Assembly: GCF_905220365.1 (NCBI RefSeq)
Contig: NC_061153.1
Location: forward strand, 3,864,001-3,928,000
Reading direction: 5' to 3'
DNA length: 64,000 nucleotides
Source: Vanessa cardui
Lineage: Eukaryota; Arthropoda; Insecta; Lepidoptera; Nymphalidae
The first letter of the stretch is position 1. The number at the start of each line of letters is the position of its first letter. The translations under genes were made by a program, and so were the position numbers. Below the pieces are notes generated by a model. It was not told where the DNA came from. It saw nothing but the letters and a program-made list of their open reading frames with translations, and searched no databases. Below are positions 1 through 9,646 of this stretch, in pieces.

Positions 1-328
1 AGTGTACCACCACCACCACCACCAGTACCACTTAGATCTTAAAAACAAAGGATCACCAAGAAATTCAAATTTATTTTTTAAATATGTAGGAAAACTATAG
101 TTAAATAGCGCACAGTACAGAAGAGAAAGAATATGTAAGTTCCGGCGAAGACGTATAGGAAGCCACTTGAGTTTTGAACGATATTCGGAGACATGGTCAT
201 ATTTTCGTAGGCAAAATATAAATCGAATAGCAATATTTTGAAGTCGCTCAAGTTTATTCAGTTGGTCCTCGGTGAGATCAGGATAGCTTGCATCTGCGTA
301 ATCTAGAATTGATAAAAGGAGAGAGTTT
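1..328 (-). pseudogene. LINE-X copy 1, C-terminal part of ORF2 (split by PLE-1)
   Basis: Read on the minus strand this encodes the thumb and C-terminal part of a non-LTR retrotransposon ORF2. It contains a LDYADA-like motif, a LERLQN-like helix and a LKWLPIRLRRNLH-like segment, the same series seen at 21540-21730 and 23740-23930. It is the downstream half of the ORF whose reverse transcriptase half lies at 9647-10240; the reading passes directly from one to the other once the inserted PLE-1 block and one target duplication are set aside. The 5-25 stretch is a short (CCA)n tract in the LINE. The window starts inside the element, so its 3' end is not seen. Confidence 0.85.
315..328. repeat. 14-bp target site duplication, left copy
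   Basis: The sequence aaaggagagagttt here recurs without mismatch at 9647-9660. The two copies bracket the PLE-1 composite, and the interrupted LINE-X ORF resumes directly across them. Confidence 0.9.
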
Positions 329-417
329 AATGTTGTCTTAAATTTTCGCGATTATTACACATTTAAATAAAACTAATTATAACGGATGAATCGCGTATAT
401 TAATTATTTTTAAACAT

Positions 418-457
418 CCCGACGTTTCGAGCACTTTGCAGTGTTCGTGGTCACGGG
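418..457 (-). ncRNA. Hammerhead-like pseudo-LTR motif of PLE-1 (minus copy)
   Basis: Reverse complement of the 40-nt motif described at 4332-4371, downstream of the minus-strand PLE-1 ORF. It has the same 4-bp clamp, the same hairpin and the same GAAACGTC box. Confidence 0.5.
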
Positions 458-510
458 TAGACTAAGATGACATTTGTCTATTTGAAGAACAAAGGAAATA
501 TTATTAACAA

Positions 511-2973
511 CTACCGCCAACGATTTCTCAATTGATGTCTTGAGTAACGTTCCGGTTGCACGCAGAAGGCACTAACTGTATCTTTAGGTCTTGCAGTCTG
601 TTGGATTTGGGATTTTAAATTTTTAATAAGTGGATCCCAGGTGTTAGAAAGTCTCCAACCATCTTCTCTATTGAAGTTCGGATGTTTTTGAATTTCAATA
701 GCCTCGCGTATCATTCTAGGAATGAATCTGTGTTCTCTAGCGAGGATCTGTGGTTTATCAAATCGGATAAAATGGTTAGGTTTATCCAGAGCATGTTCAC
801 AGACTGCAGACTTTGAAGAACGCCTATTTTTGACATCTCCTATATGTTCCTTGACCCTGGTACCGATGCTTCTCTTTGTTTGGCCTATGTAAGATAAACC
901 ACACTCACATTCGAGTTTATATACTCCTGCAGTTTGTAAAGGAATATTACTCTTGATAGGTCTCAAGAACTGGCTCACTTTCTTATGAGGCTTGTGAACG
1001 GTTTTAATCGAAGCTCGCTTCAAGATGTTGCCAATCCTGTCTGTAACTCCTTTCACATATGGTAGAAATGCAGGTTGTCGCTCAACTGTGGGTGGCTTGG
1101 TACGGCTTCTGCGATGCTGGCGAGGCACGGGCAGCTTGTTCTGGTGGAGTGCAAGCTTGACCTGACGTAGCTCGTCCTCTAGGTGTTCAGCATCGCAGAG
1201 ATGGTGGGCTCTCTGAAACAAAGATTTGCCAACGGTAGCTAACTGACTAGGGTGGTGGTGCGAGTCACCATTGAGGTATTTGTTGGTGTGTGTGGGTTTC
1301 CTATAAACTGTGTGACTTAATGTATTATCAGGATTCTTGATAATAAGGATATCAAGGAAAGCTAAAGAATTATTTGCCTCTAATTCCATAGTAAATTGAA
1401 TGTTTTTATTTATAGAATTAAGATGTACTAAAAATGCAGATGTCAGATCACTAGGTAATATTGTGAAAGTGTCATCTACGTACCGTTTATAAAACCTAGG
1501 TGTTATTGGTCCGGAGCGAAGAGCCCTCTCCTCCAGGTCTTCCATGAATAAATCGGCGACCACGGGGGATACTGGAGAACCCATGGCTACCCCGTCAACT
1601 TGTACATAGAATTCATCATTCCACAATAAATAACCTGATGTGAGGCAGTGATGTAACAGTTTTGCATATTCAATAGGCATGTTGTGTGTCTGTAGCTTCC
1701 TCTTAACAATTTCGATGCAGTCTTGTATGGGTAAGCATGTAAACAATGACTGGACATCAAAACTAACCATTTTCTCGTTGTTGGTTAATTTAAGGTCTTT
1801 GATTTCACCAACAAACTGGTAAGAATCCTTGACATACGCCGCAGTGTGTCCTCGGAGGGGTGATAATATCCTTGCTATGTGTTGAGCCAATCTATATGTT
1901 GGTGTATCGATTTGGCTTACAATAGGACGCAGCGGAGCACCAGTTTTATGGATCTTAGGTAACCCATACAGTTTTGGCGGCTTTGCACATGTAGGCACGA
2001 GTGATTTTTTGTCCAGATTTAATTTCTCTTGATGTTTTGATATTAACGCGGATGTCTTTTTAAGAATATTATTTGTAGGATCTTTATTTACTTTTTTATA
2101 AGTTTTAACATCCGATAGAATCGCGGAAATTTTCTGGTTATAATCACACGTATCCATCACAACGGTCGCGTTTCCCTTATCTGCTCGGAGGACTGTAATG
2201 TCTTTATTGTTGCGTAGGTTCTTCAGAGCAATAGTTTCATCACGAGTAAGGTTTCTTTTCGGTGGCCGGCTTCGACGTAAAACACTCGAGATGTCCTGTC
2301 GAATAGCTTCCGAGTCTTCCTTTGTGATGTTATTTTTGAAAAGACACTCCTCCACATTGCAAATAATGTCTTCAAACGGTATTTTGGATGGAGCCGGTGC
2401 AAAATTTAAGCCTTTATTTAATACCGCAACAGTCGATTCATCTAAACTTTGTTTTGACAGATTGACAAGTGACGTACGCGCAGGTTTTTGAATTTCCCCG
2501 GTGTTGCCATTATTGAAGTTGTTATAATTTGATTTTACCCCGCTGAGTTTTTCGAACTTTTCTATTTGTTTTAATTTTAAGTTATTATATTTTGTAGCGG
2601 CTCGTTTATTGGTAAAATCGTTGCATTTTTGCCAATCTGTTTTTGATAATCGCGACTCGAGTTCTTTACTTAGGTTGTCAATTTGATCCGTTAACCGTCG
2701 CGCGTCAAATCGATGTTCTCGGATGAGTTGTAATAATAATTTCTTACTTGCCTGATTGAGTATTTTATCACCATGCCTTATGTCCTTCTTAGGTGCGATC
2801 CTTACACAAACCGGAATAAGATTATGGTCACGGCATCTTTTCAGGAAGTTCATGGACGTTACGAATCGGGCATGTTTGACTTTTAGGTACTCCAACCGGC
2901 GAATTTGATTTGATGTTTCCAGTCCGTACTGGTTCACATAATGTTGTCTTAAATTTTCGCGATTATTACACAT
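511..2973 (-). CDS. PLE-1 reverse transcriptase with GIY-YIG endonuclease, full length
   Basis: An 820-residue retroelement protein that would copy its RNA template at a nick made by its own endonuclease. After a basic N-terminal region come PLE-type reverse transcriptase blocks: ADKGNATVVMD, LYGLPKIHKTGAPLRPIV, SFDVQSLFT, GVAMGSPVSPVVADLF, the catalytic YVDD at residues 498-501, LAFLDIL and VYRKPTHTNKYL. A GIY-YIG nuclease domain follows (GVY at 683-685, SYIGQTKR from about 694). The RT-plus-GIY-YIG order is diagnostic of endonuclease-bearing Penelope-like elements. The ATG lies 34 bp after the pseudo-LTR box that ends in CGCGATTCATCC. The ORF is uninterrupted and its protein is identical to those at 4427 and 7038. 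It is oriented head to head with the other copies. Confidence 0.95.
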   Translation of the reverse strand: MCNNRENLRQHYVNQYGLETSNQIRRLEYLKVKHARFVTSMNFLKRCRDHNLIPVCVRIAPKKDIRHGDKILNQASKKLLLQLIREHRFDARRLTDQIDNLSKELESRLSKTDWQKCNDFTNKRAATKYNNLKLKQIEKFEKLSGVKSNYNNFNNGNTGEIQKPARTSLVNLSKQSLDESTVAVLNKGLNFAPAPSKIPFEDIICNVEECLFKNNITKEDSEAIRQDISSVLRRSRPPKRNLTRDETIALKNLRNNKDITVLRADKGNATVVMDTCDYNQKISAILSDVKTYKKVNKDPTNNILKKTSALISKHQEKLNLDKKSLVPTCAKPPKLYGLPKIHKTGAPLRPIVSQIDTPTYRLAQHIARILSPLRGHTAAYVKDSYQFVGEIKDLKLTNNEKMVSFDVQSLFTCLPIQDCIEIVKRKLQTHNMPIEYAKLLHHCLTSGYLLWNDEFYVQVDGVAMGSPVSPVVADLFMEDLEERALRSGPITPRFYKRYVDDTFTILPSDLTSAFLVHLNSINKNIQFTMELEANNSLAFLDILIIKNPDNTLSHTVYRKPTHTNKYLNGDSHHHPSQLATVGKSLFQRAHHLCDAEHLEDELRQVKLALHQNKLPVPRQHRRSRTKPPTVERQPAFLPYVKGVTDRIGNILKRASIKTVHKPHKKVSQFLRPIKSNIPLQTAGVYKLECECGLSYIGQTKRSIGTRVKEHIGDVKNRRSSKSAVCEHALDKPNHFIRFDKPQILAREHRFIPRMIREAIEIQKHPNFNREDGWRLSNTWDPLIKNLKSQIQQTARPKDTVSAFCVQPERYSRHQLRNRWR

Positions 2974-3006
2974 TTAAATAAAACTAATTATAACGGATGA
3001 ATCGCG

Positions 3007-3018
3007 TAAAAAAAAAAA
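3007..3018. other. A-rich head-to-head junction inside the PLE-1 composite
   Basis: About twelve A residues separate the 5' end of the minus copy (ending cgcgt) from a plus copy that starts inside the RT domain at ATGGTTAG. In the intact copies the same spot reads gagaaaATGGTTAG, so only the last few A residues are native; the rest appear to be untemplated or derived from a tail. Confidence 0.7.
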
Positions 3019-4278
3019 ATGGTTAGTTTTGATGTCCAGTCATTGTTTACATGCTTACCCATACAAGACTGCATCGAAATTGTTAAGAGGAAGCTACAGA
3101 CACACAACATGCCTATTGAATATGCAAAACTGTTACATCACTGCCTCACATCAGGTTATTTATTGTGGAATGATGAATTCTATGTACAAGTTGACGGGGT
3201 AGCCATGGGTTCTCCAGTATCCCCCGTGGTCGCCGATTTATTCATGGAAGACCTGGAGGAGAGGGCTCTTCGCTCCGGACCAATAACACCTAGGTTTTAT
3301 AAACGGTACGTAGATGACACTTTCACAATATTACCTAGTGATCTGACATCTGCATTTTTAGTACATCTTAATTCTATAAATAAAAACATTCAATTTACTA
3401 TGGAATTAGAGGCAAATAATTCTTTAGCTTTCCTTGATATCCTTATTATCAAGAATCCTGATAATACATTAAGTCACACAGTTTATAGGAAACCCACACA
3501 CACCAACAAATACCTCAATGGTGACTCGCACCACCACCCTAGTCAGTTAGCTACCGTTGGCAAATCTTTGTTTCAGAGAGCCCACCATCTCTGCGATGCT
3601 GAACACCTAGAGGACGAGCTACGTCAGGTCAAGCTTGCACTCCACCAGAACAAGCTGCCCGTGCCTCGCCAGCATCGCAGAAGCCGTACCAAGCCACCCA
3701 CAGTTGAGCGACAACCTGCATTTCTACCATATGTGAAAGGAGTTACAGACAGGATTGGCAACATCTTGAAGCGAGCTTCGATTAAAACCGTTCACAAGCC
3801 TCATAAGAAAGTGAGCCAGTTCTTGAGACCTATCAAGAGTAATATTCCTTTACAAACTGCAGGAGTATATAAACTCGAATGTGAGTGTGGTTTATCTTAC
3901 ATAGGCCAAACAAAGAGAAGCATCGGTACCAGGGTCAAGGAACATATAGGAGATGTCAAAAATAGGCGTTCTTCAAAGTCTGCAGTCTGTGAACATGCTC
4001 TGGATAAACCTAACCATTTTATCCGATTTGATAAACCACAGATCCTCGCTAGAGAACACAGATTCATTCCTAGAATGATACGCGAGGCTATTGAAATTCA
4101 AAAACATCCGAACTTCAATAGAGAAGATGGTTGGAGACTTTCTAACACCTGGGATCCACTTATTAAAAATTTAAAATCCCAAATCCAACAGACTGCAAGA
4201 CCTAAAGATACAGTTAGTGCCTTCTGCGTGCAACCGGAACGTTACTCAAGACATCAATTGAGAAATCGTTGGCGGTAG
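3019..4278 (+). pseudogene. PLE-1 copy, 5'-truncated (RT fingers missing)
   Basis: This 419-residue reading frame is identical to residues 402-820 of the full PLE-1 protein. It begins at an internal methionine in SFDVQSLFT and retains YVDD and the complete GIY-YIG domain. It lacks the basic N-terminus and the first RT blocks, including ADKGNATVVMD, so it should not make a working polymerase. Its downstream pseudo-LTR leads directly into the next full copy. 5' truncation of the unit next to an inverted copy is common in PLEs. Confidence 0.9.
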
Positions 4279-4331
4279 TTGTTAATAATATTTCCTTTGT
4301 TCTTCAAATAGACAAATGTCATCTTAGTCTA

Positions 4332-4371
4332 CCCGTGACCACGAACACTGCAAAGTGCTCGAAACGTCGGG
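4332..4371 (+). ncRNA. Hammerhead-like pseudo-LTR motif of PLE-1
   Basis: A 40-nt foldable box between ORFs. The outer clamp is CCCG (4332-4335) with CGGG (4368-4371). Inside are TGACCACGAA, a hairpin with stem CACT/AGTG and GCAA loop, then CGAAACGT. GAAAC-GTC after a hairpin matches the 3' core of the minimal hammerhead ribozymes reported in PLEs with an almost absent stem III. The upstream CUGANGA box is not canonical (GUGACCACGA), so activity is doubtful. The related PLE-2 has a covarying version at 39590-39630. Confidence 0.5.
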
Positions 4372-4426
4372 ATGTTTAAAAATAATTAATATACGCGATT
4401 CATCCGTTATAATTAGTTTTATTTAA

Positions 4427-6889
4427 ATGTGTAATAATCGCGAAAATTTAAGACAACATTATGTGAACCAGTACGGACTGGAAACATCAAATCAAATTCG
4501 CCGGTTGGAGTACCTAAAAGTCAAACATGCCCGATTCGTAACGTCCATGAACTTCCTGAAAAGATGCCGTGACCATAATCTTATTCCGGTTTGTGTAAGG
4601 ATCGCACCTAAGAAGGACATAAGGCATGGTGATAAAATACTCAATCAGGCAAGTAAGAAATTATTATTACAACTCATCCGAGAACATCGATTTGACGCGC
4701 GACGGTTAACGGATCAAATTGACAACCTAAGTAAAGAACTCGAGTCGCGATTATCAAAAACAGATTGGCAAAAATGCAACGATTTTACCAATAAACGAGC
4801 CGCTACAAAATATAATAACTTAAAATTAAAACAAATAGAAAAGTTCGAAAAACTCAGCGGGGTAAAATCAAATTATAACAACTTCAATAATGGCAACACC
4901 GGGGAAATTCAAAAACCTGCGCGTACGTCACTTGTCAATCTGTCAAAACAAAGTTTAGATGAATCGACTGTTGCGGTATTAAATAAAGGCTTAAATTTTG
5001 CACCGGCTCCATCCAAAATACCGTTTGAAGACATTATTTGCAATGTGGAGGAGTGTCTTTTCAAAAATAACATCACAAAGGAAGACTCGGAAGCTATTCG
5101 ACAGGACATCTCGAGTGTTTTACGTCGAAGCCGGCCACCGAAAAGAAACCTTACTCGTGATGAAACTATTGCTCTGAAGAACCTACGCAACAATAAAGAC
5201 ATTACAGTCCTCCGAGCAGATAAGGGAAACGCGACCGTTGTGATGGATACGTGTGATTATAACCAGAAAATTTCCGCGATTCTATCGGATGTTAAAACTT
5301 ATAAAAAAGTAAATAAAGATCCTACAAATAATATTCTTAAAAAGACATCCGCGTTAATATCAAAACATCAAGAGAAATTAAATCTGGACAAAAAATCACT
5401 CGTGCCTACATGTGCAAAGCCGCCAAAACTGTATGGGTTACCTAAGATCCATAAAACTGGTGCTCCGCTGCGTCCTATTGTAAGCCAAATCGATACACCA
5501 ACATATAGATTGGCTCAACACATAGCAAGGATATTATCACCCCTCCGAGGACACACTGCGGCGTATGTCAAGGATTCTTACCAGTTTGTTGGTGAAATCA
5601 AAGACCTTAAATTAACCAACAACGAGAAAATGGTTAGTTTTGATGTCCAGTCATTGTTTACATGCTTACCCATACAAGACTGCATCGAAATTGTTAAGAG
5701 GAAGCTACAGACACACAACATGCCTATTGAATATGCAAAACTGTTACATCACTGCCTCACATCAGGTTATTTATTGTGGAATGATGAATTCTATGTACAA
5801 GTTGACGGGGTAGCCATGGGTTCTCCAGTATCCCCCGTGGTCGCCGATTTATTCATGGAAGACCTGGAGGAGAGGGCTCTTCGCTCCGGACCAATAACAC
5901 CTAGGTTTTATAAACGGTACGTAGATGACACTTTCACAATATTACCTAGTGATCTGACATCTGCATTTTTAGTACATCTTAATTCTATAAATAAAAACAT
6001 TCAATTTACTATGGAATTAGAGGCAAATAATTCTTTAGCTTTCCTTGATATCCTTATTATCAAGAATCCTGATAATACATTAAGTCACACAGTTTATAGG
6101 AAACCCACACACACCAACAAATACCTCAATGGTGACTCGCACCACCACCCTAGTCAGTTAGCTACCGTTGGCAAATCTTTGTTTCAGAGAGCCCACCATC
6201 TCTGCGATGCTGAACACCTAGAGGACGAGCTACGTCAGGTCAAGCTTGCACTCCACCAGAACAAGCTGCCCGTGCCTCGCCAGCATCGCAGAAGCCGTAC
6301 CAAGCCACCCACAGTTGAGCGACAACCTGCATTTCTACCATATGTGAAAGGAGTTACAGACAGGATTGGCAACATCTTGAAGCGAGCTTCGATTAAAACC
6401 GTTCACAAGCCTCATAAGAAAGTGAGCCAGTTCTTGAGACCTATCAAGAGTAATATTCCTTTACAAACTGCAGGAGTATATAAACTCGAATGTGAGTGTG
6501 GTTTATCTTACATAGGCCAAACAAAGAGAAGCATCGGTACCAGGGTCAAGGAACATATAGGAGATGTCAAAAATAGGCGTTCTTCAAAGTCTGCAGTCTG
6601 TGAACATGCTCTGGATAAACCTAACCATTTTATCCGATTTGATAAACCACAGATCCTCGCTAGAGAACACAGATTCATTCCTAGAATGATACGCGAGGCT
6701 ATTGAAATTCAAAAACATCCGAACTTCAATAGAGAAGATGGTTGGAGACTTTCTAACACCTGGGATCCACTTATTAAAAATTTAAAATCCCAAATCCAAC
6801 AGACTGCAAGACCTAAAGATACAGTTAGTGCCTTCTGCGTGCAACCGGAACGTTACTCAAGACATCAATTGAGAAATCGTTGGCGGTAG
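4427..6889 (+). CDS. PLE-1 reverse transcriptase with GIY-YIG endonuclease, full length
   Basis: Full 820-residue ORF, the same protein as the minus-strand copy at 511-2973, with YVDD encoded at 5918-5929 and the GIY-YIG start at 6473. Every RT block and the nuclease domain are intact. The ATG follows the pseudo-LTR of the truncated copy, so transcription could start in that copy and read through. The stop TAG is followed by 148 bp before the ATG of the next unit, the head-to-tail arrangement in which the unit between two copies serves as a pseudo-LTR. Confidence 0.95.
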   Translation: MCNNRENLRQHYVNQYGLETSNQIRRLEYLKVKHARFVTSMNFLKRCRDHNLIPVCVRIAPKKDIRHGDKILNQASKKLLLQLIREHRFDARRLTDQIDNLSKELESRLSKTDWQKCNDFTNKRAATKYNNLKLKQIEKFEKLSGVKSNYNNFNNGNTGEIQKPARTSLVNLSKQSLDESTVAVLNKGLNFAPAPSKIPFEDIICNVEECLFKNNITKEDSEAIRQDISSVLRRSRPPKRNLTRDETIALKNLRNNKDITVLRADKGNATVVMDTCDYNQKISAILSDVKTYKKVNKDPTNNILKKTSALISKHQEKLNLDKKSLVPTCAKPPKLYGLPKIHKTGAPLRPIVSQIDTPTYRLAQHIARILSPLRGHTAAYVKDSYQFVGEIKDLKLTNNEKMVSFDVQSLFTCLPIQDCIEIVKRKLQTHNMPIEYAKLLHHCLTSGYLLWNDEFYVQVDGVAMGSPVSPVVADLFMEDLEERALRSGPITPRFYKRYVDDTFTILPSDLTSAFLVHLNSINKNIQFTMELEANNSLAFLDILIIKNPDNTLSHTVYRKPTHTNKYLNGDSHHHPSQLATVGKSLFQRAHHLCDAEHLEDELRQVKLALHQNKLPVPRQHRRSRTKPPTVERQPAFLPYVKGVTDRIGNILKRASIKTVHKPHKKVSQFLRPIKSNIPLQTAGVYKLECECGLSYIGQTKRSIGTRVKEHIGDVKNRRSSKSAVCEHALDKPNHFIRFDKPQILAREHRFIPRMIREAIEIQKHPNFNREDGWRLSNTWDPLIKNLKSQIQQTARPKDTVSAFCVQPERYSRHQLRNRWR

Positions 6890-6942
6890 TTGTTAATAAT
6901 ATTTCCTTTGTTCTTCAAATAGACAAATGTCATCTTAGTCTA

Positions 6943-6982
6943 CCCGTGACCACGAACACTGCAAAGTGCTCGAAACGTCGGG
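6943..6982 (+). ncRNA. Hammerhead-like pseudo-LTR motif of PLE-1
   Basis: Exact copy of the motif at 4332-4371, displaced by the 2611-bp unit length. Confidence 0.5.
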
Positions 6983-7037
6983 ATGTTTAAAAATAATTAA
7001 TATACGCGATTCATCCGTTATAATTAGTTTTATTTAA

Positions 7038-9500
7038 ATGTGTAATAATCGCGAAAATTTAAGACAACATTATGTGAACCAGTACGGACTGGAAACATCA
7101 AATCAAATTCGCCGGTTGGAGTACCTAAAAGTCAAACATGCCCGATTCGTAACGTCCATGAACTTCCTGAAAAGATGCCGTGACCATAATCTTATTCCGG
7201 TTTGTGTAAGGATCGCACCTAAGAAGGACATAAGGCATGGTGATAAAATACTCAATCAGGCAAGTAAGAAATTATTATTACAACTCATCCGAGAACATCG
7301 ATTTGACGCGCGACGGTTAACGGATCAAATTGACAACCTAAGTAAAGAACTCGAGTCGCGATTATCAAAAACAGATTGGCAAAAATGCAACGATTTTACC
7401 AATAAACGAGCCGCTACAAAATATAATAACTTAAAATTAAAACAAATAGAAAAGTTCGAAAAACTCAGCGGGGTAAAATCAAATTATAACAACTTCAATA
7501 ATGGCAACACCGGGGAAATTCAAAAACCTGCGCGTACGTCACTTGTCAATCTGTCAAAACAAAGTTTAGATGAATCGACTGTTGCGGTATTAAATAAAGG
7601 CTTAAATTTTGCACCGGCTCCATCCAAAATACCGTTTGAAGACATTATTTGCAATGTGGAGGAGTGTCTTTTCAAAAATAACATCACAAAGGAAGACTCG
7701 GAAGCTATTCGACAGGACATCTCGAGTGTTTTACGTCGAAGCCGGCCACCGAAAAGAAACCTTACTCGTGATGAAACTATTGCTCTGAAGAACCTACGCA
7801 ACAATAAAGACATTACAGTCCTCCGAGCAGATAAGGGAAACGCGACCGTTGTGATGGATACGTGTGATTATAACCAGAAAATTTCCGCGATTCTATCGGA
7901 TGTTAAAACTTATAAAAAAGTAAATAAAGATCCTACAAATAATATTCTTAAAAAGACATCCGCGTTAATATCAAAACATCAAGAGAAATTAAATCTGGAC
8001 AAAAAATCACTCGTGCCTACATGTGCAAAGCCGCCAAAACTGTATGGGTTACCTAAGATCCATAAAACTGGTGCTCCGCTGCGTCCTATTGTAAGCCAAA
8101 TCGATACACCAACATATAGATTGGCTCAACACATAGCAAGGATATTATCACCCCTCCGAGGACACACTGCGGCGTATGTCAAGGATTCTTACCAGTTTGT
8201 TGGTGAAATCAAAGACCTTAAATTAACCAACAACGAGAAAATGGTTAGTTTTGATGTCCAGTCATTGTTTACATGCTTACCCATACAAGACTGCATCGAA
8301 ATTGTTAAGAGGAAGCTACAGACACACAACATGCCTATTGAATATGCAAAACTGTTACATCACTGCCTCACATCAGGTTATTTATTGTGGAATGATGAAT
8401 TCTATGTACAAGTTGACGGGGTAGCCATGGGTTCTCCAGTATCCCCCGTGGTCGCCGATTTATTCATGGAAGACCTGGAGGAGAGGGCTCTTCGCTCCGG
8501 ACCAATAACACCTAGGTTTTATAAACGGTACGTAGATGACACTTTCACAATATTACCTAGTGATCTGACATCTGCATTTTTAGTACATCTTAATTCTATA
8601 AATAAAAACATTCAATTTACTATGGAATTAGAGGCAAATAATTCTTTAGCTTTCCTTGATATCCTTATTATCAAGAATCCTGATAATACATTAAGTCACA
8701 CAGTTTATAGGAAACCCACACACACCAACAAATACCTCAATGGTGACTCGCACCACCACCCTAGTCAGTTAGCTACCGTTGGCAAATCTTTGTTTCAGAG
8801 AGCCCACCATCTCTGCGATGCTGAACACCTAGAGGACGAGCTACGTCAGGTCAAGCTTGCACTCCACCAGAACAAGCTGCCCGTGCCTCGCCAGCATCGC
8901 AGAAGCCGTACCAAGCCACCCACAGTTGAGCGACAACCTGCATTTCTACCATATGTGAAAGGAGTTACAGACAGGATTGGCAACATCTTGAAGCGAGCTT
9001 CGATTAAAACCGTTCACAAGCCTCATAAGAAAGTGAGCCAGTTCTTGAGACCTATCAAGAGTAATATTCCTTTACAAACTGCAGGAGTATATAAACTCGA
9101 ATGTGAGTGTGGTTTATCTTACATAGGCCAAACAAAGAGAAGCATCGGTACCAGGGTCAAGGAACATATAGGAGATGTCAAAAATAGGCGTTCTTCAAAG
9201 TCTGCAGTCTGTGAACATGCTCTGGATAAACCTAACCATTTTATCCGATTTGATAAACCACAGATCCTCGCTAGAGAACACAGATTCATTCCTAGAATGA
9301 TACGCGAGGCTATTGAAATTCAAAAACATCCGAACTTCAATAGAGAAGATGGTTGGAGACTTTCTAACACCTGGGATCCACTTATTAAAAATTTAAAATC
9401 CCAAATCCAACAGACTGCAAGACCTAAAGATACAGTTAGTGCCTTCTGCGTGCAACCGGAACGTTACTCAAGACATCAATTGAGAAATCGTTGGCGGTAG
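7038..9500 (+). CDS. PLE-1 reverse transcriptase with GIY-YIG endonuclease, full length
   Basis: Third uninterrupted 820-residue copy, with the same protein as at 4427-6889. It ends the tandem: its 3' pseudo-LTR (9501-9646) stops just before the position where another ATG would begin and meets the right target duplication. The lack of differences between copies implies very recent formation, homogenisation, or duplication during assembly. Confidence 0.95.
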   Translation: MCNNRENLRQHYVNQYGLETSNQIRRLEYLKVKHARFVTSMNFLKRCRDHNLIPVCVRIAPKKDIRHGDKILNQASKKLLLQLIREHRFDARRLTDQIDNLSKELESRLSKTDWQKCNDFTNKRAATKYNNLKLKQIEKFEKLSGVKSNYNNFNNGNTGEIQKPARTSLVNLSKQSLDESTVAVLNKGLNFAPAPSKIPFEDIICNVEECLFKNNITKEDSEAIRQDISSVLRRSRPPKRNLTRDETIALKNLRNNKDITVLRADKGNATVVMDTCDYNQKISAILSDVKTYKKVNKDPTNNILKKTSALISKHQEKLNLDKKSLVPTCAKPPKLYGLPKIHKTGAPLRPIVSQIDTPTYRLAQHIARILSPLRGHTAAYVKDSYQFVGEIKDLKLTNNEKMVSFDVQSLFTCLPIQDCIEIVKRKLQTHNMPIEYAKLLHHCLTSGYLLWNDEFYVQVDGVAMGSPVSPVVADLFMEDLEERALRSGPITPRFYKRYVDDTFTILPSDLTSAFLVHLNSINKNIQFTMELEANNSLAFLDILIIKNPDNTLSHTVYRKPTHTNKYLNGDSHHHPSQLATVGKSLFQRAHHLCDAEHLEDELRQVKLALHQNKLPVPRQHRRSRTKPPTVERQPAFLPYVKGVTDRIGNILKRASIKTVHKPHKKVSQFLRPIKSNIPLQTAGVYKLECECGLSYIGQTKRSIGTRVKEHIGDVKNRRSSKSAVCEHALDKPNHFIRFDKPQILAREHRFIPRMIREAIEIQKHPNFNREDGWRLSNTWDPLIKNLKSQIQQTARPKDTVSAFCVQPERYSRHQLRNRWR

Positions 9501-9553
9501 TTGTTAATAATATTTCCTTTGTTCTTCAAATAGACAAATGTCATCTTAGTCTA

Positions 9554-9593
9554 CCCGTGACCACGAACACTGCAAAGTGCTCGAAACGTCGGG
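9554..9593 (+). ncRNA. Hammerhead-like pseudo-LTR motif of PLE-1, terminal copy
   Basis: Exact copy of 4332-4371 in the last pseudo-LTR, about 50 bp before the right end of the composite. Confidence 0.5.
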
Positions 9594-9646
9594 ATGTTTA
9601 AAAATAATTAATATACGCGATTCATCCGTTATAATTAGTTTTATTT

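Larger units (their letters stand above)
329..9646. mobile_element. Penelope-like element PLE-1, composite insertion of four copies
   Basis: A 9318-bp block flanked by the same 14-bp duplication, so it probably entered as one unit. In order: a minus-strand copy (329-3006), an A-rich junction (3007-3018), a plus-strand copy lacking its 5' half (3019-4426), and two full plus-strand copies head to tail with a repeat period of 2611 bp (4427-7037 and 7038-9646). The 148 bp between successive ORFs acts as the pseudo-LTR. Tandem, partial and inverted units with variable-length target duplications are characteristic of Penelope-like elements. The left end runs a few codons into the start of a further minus-strand copy, so the minus-strand side was also a tandem. 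Confidence 0.9.

Noticed and set aside
2198..2491. 97-codon plus-strand ORF, repeated at 4909-5202 and 7520-7813 on the other strand
   Set aside because: It is the antisense shadow of the PLE-1 ORF and moves with each copy; no independent protein features.
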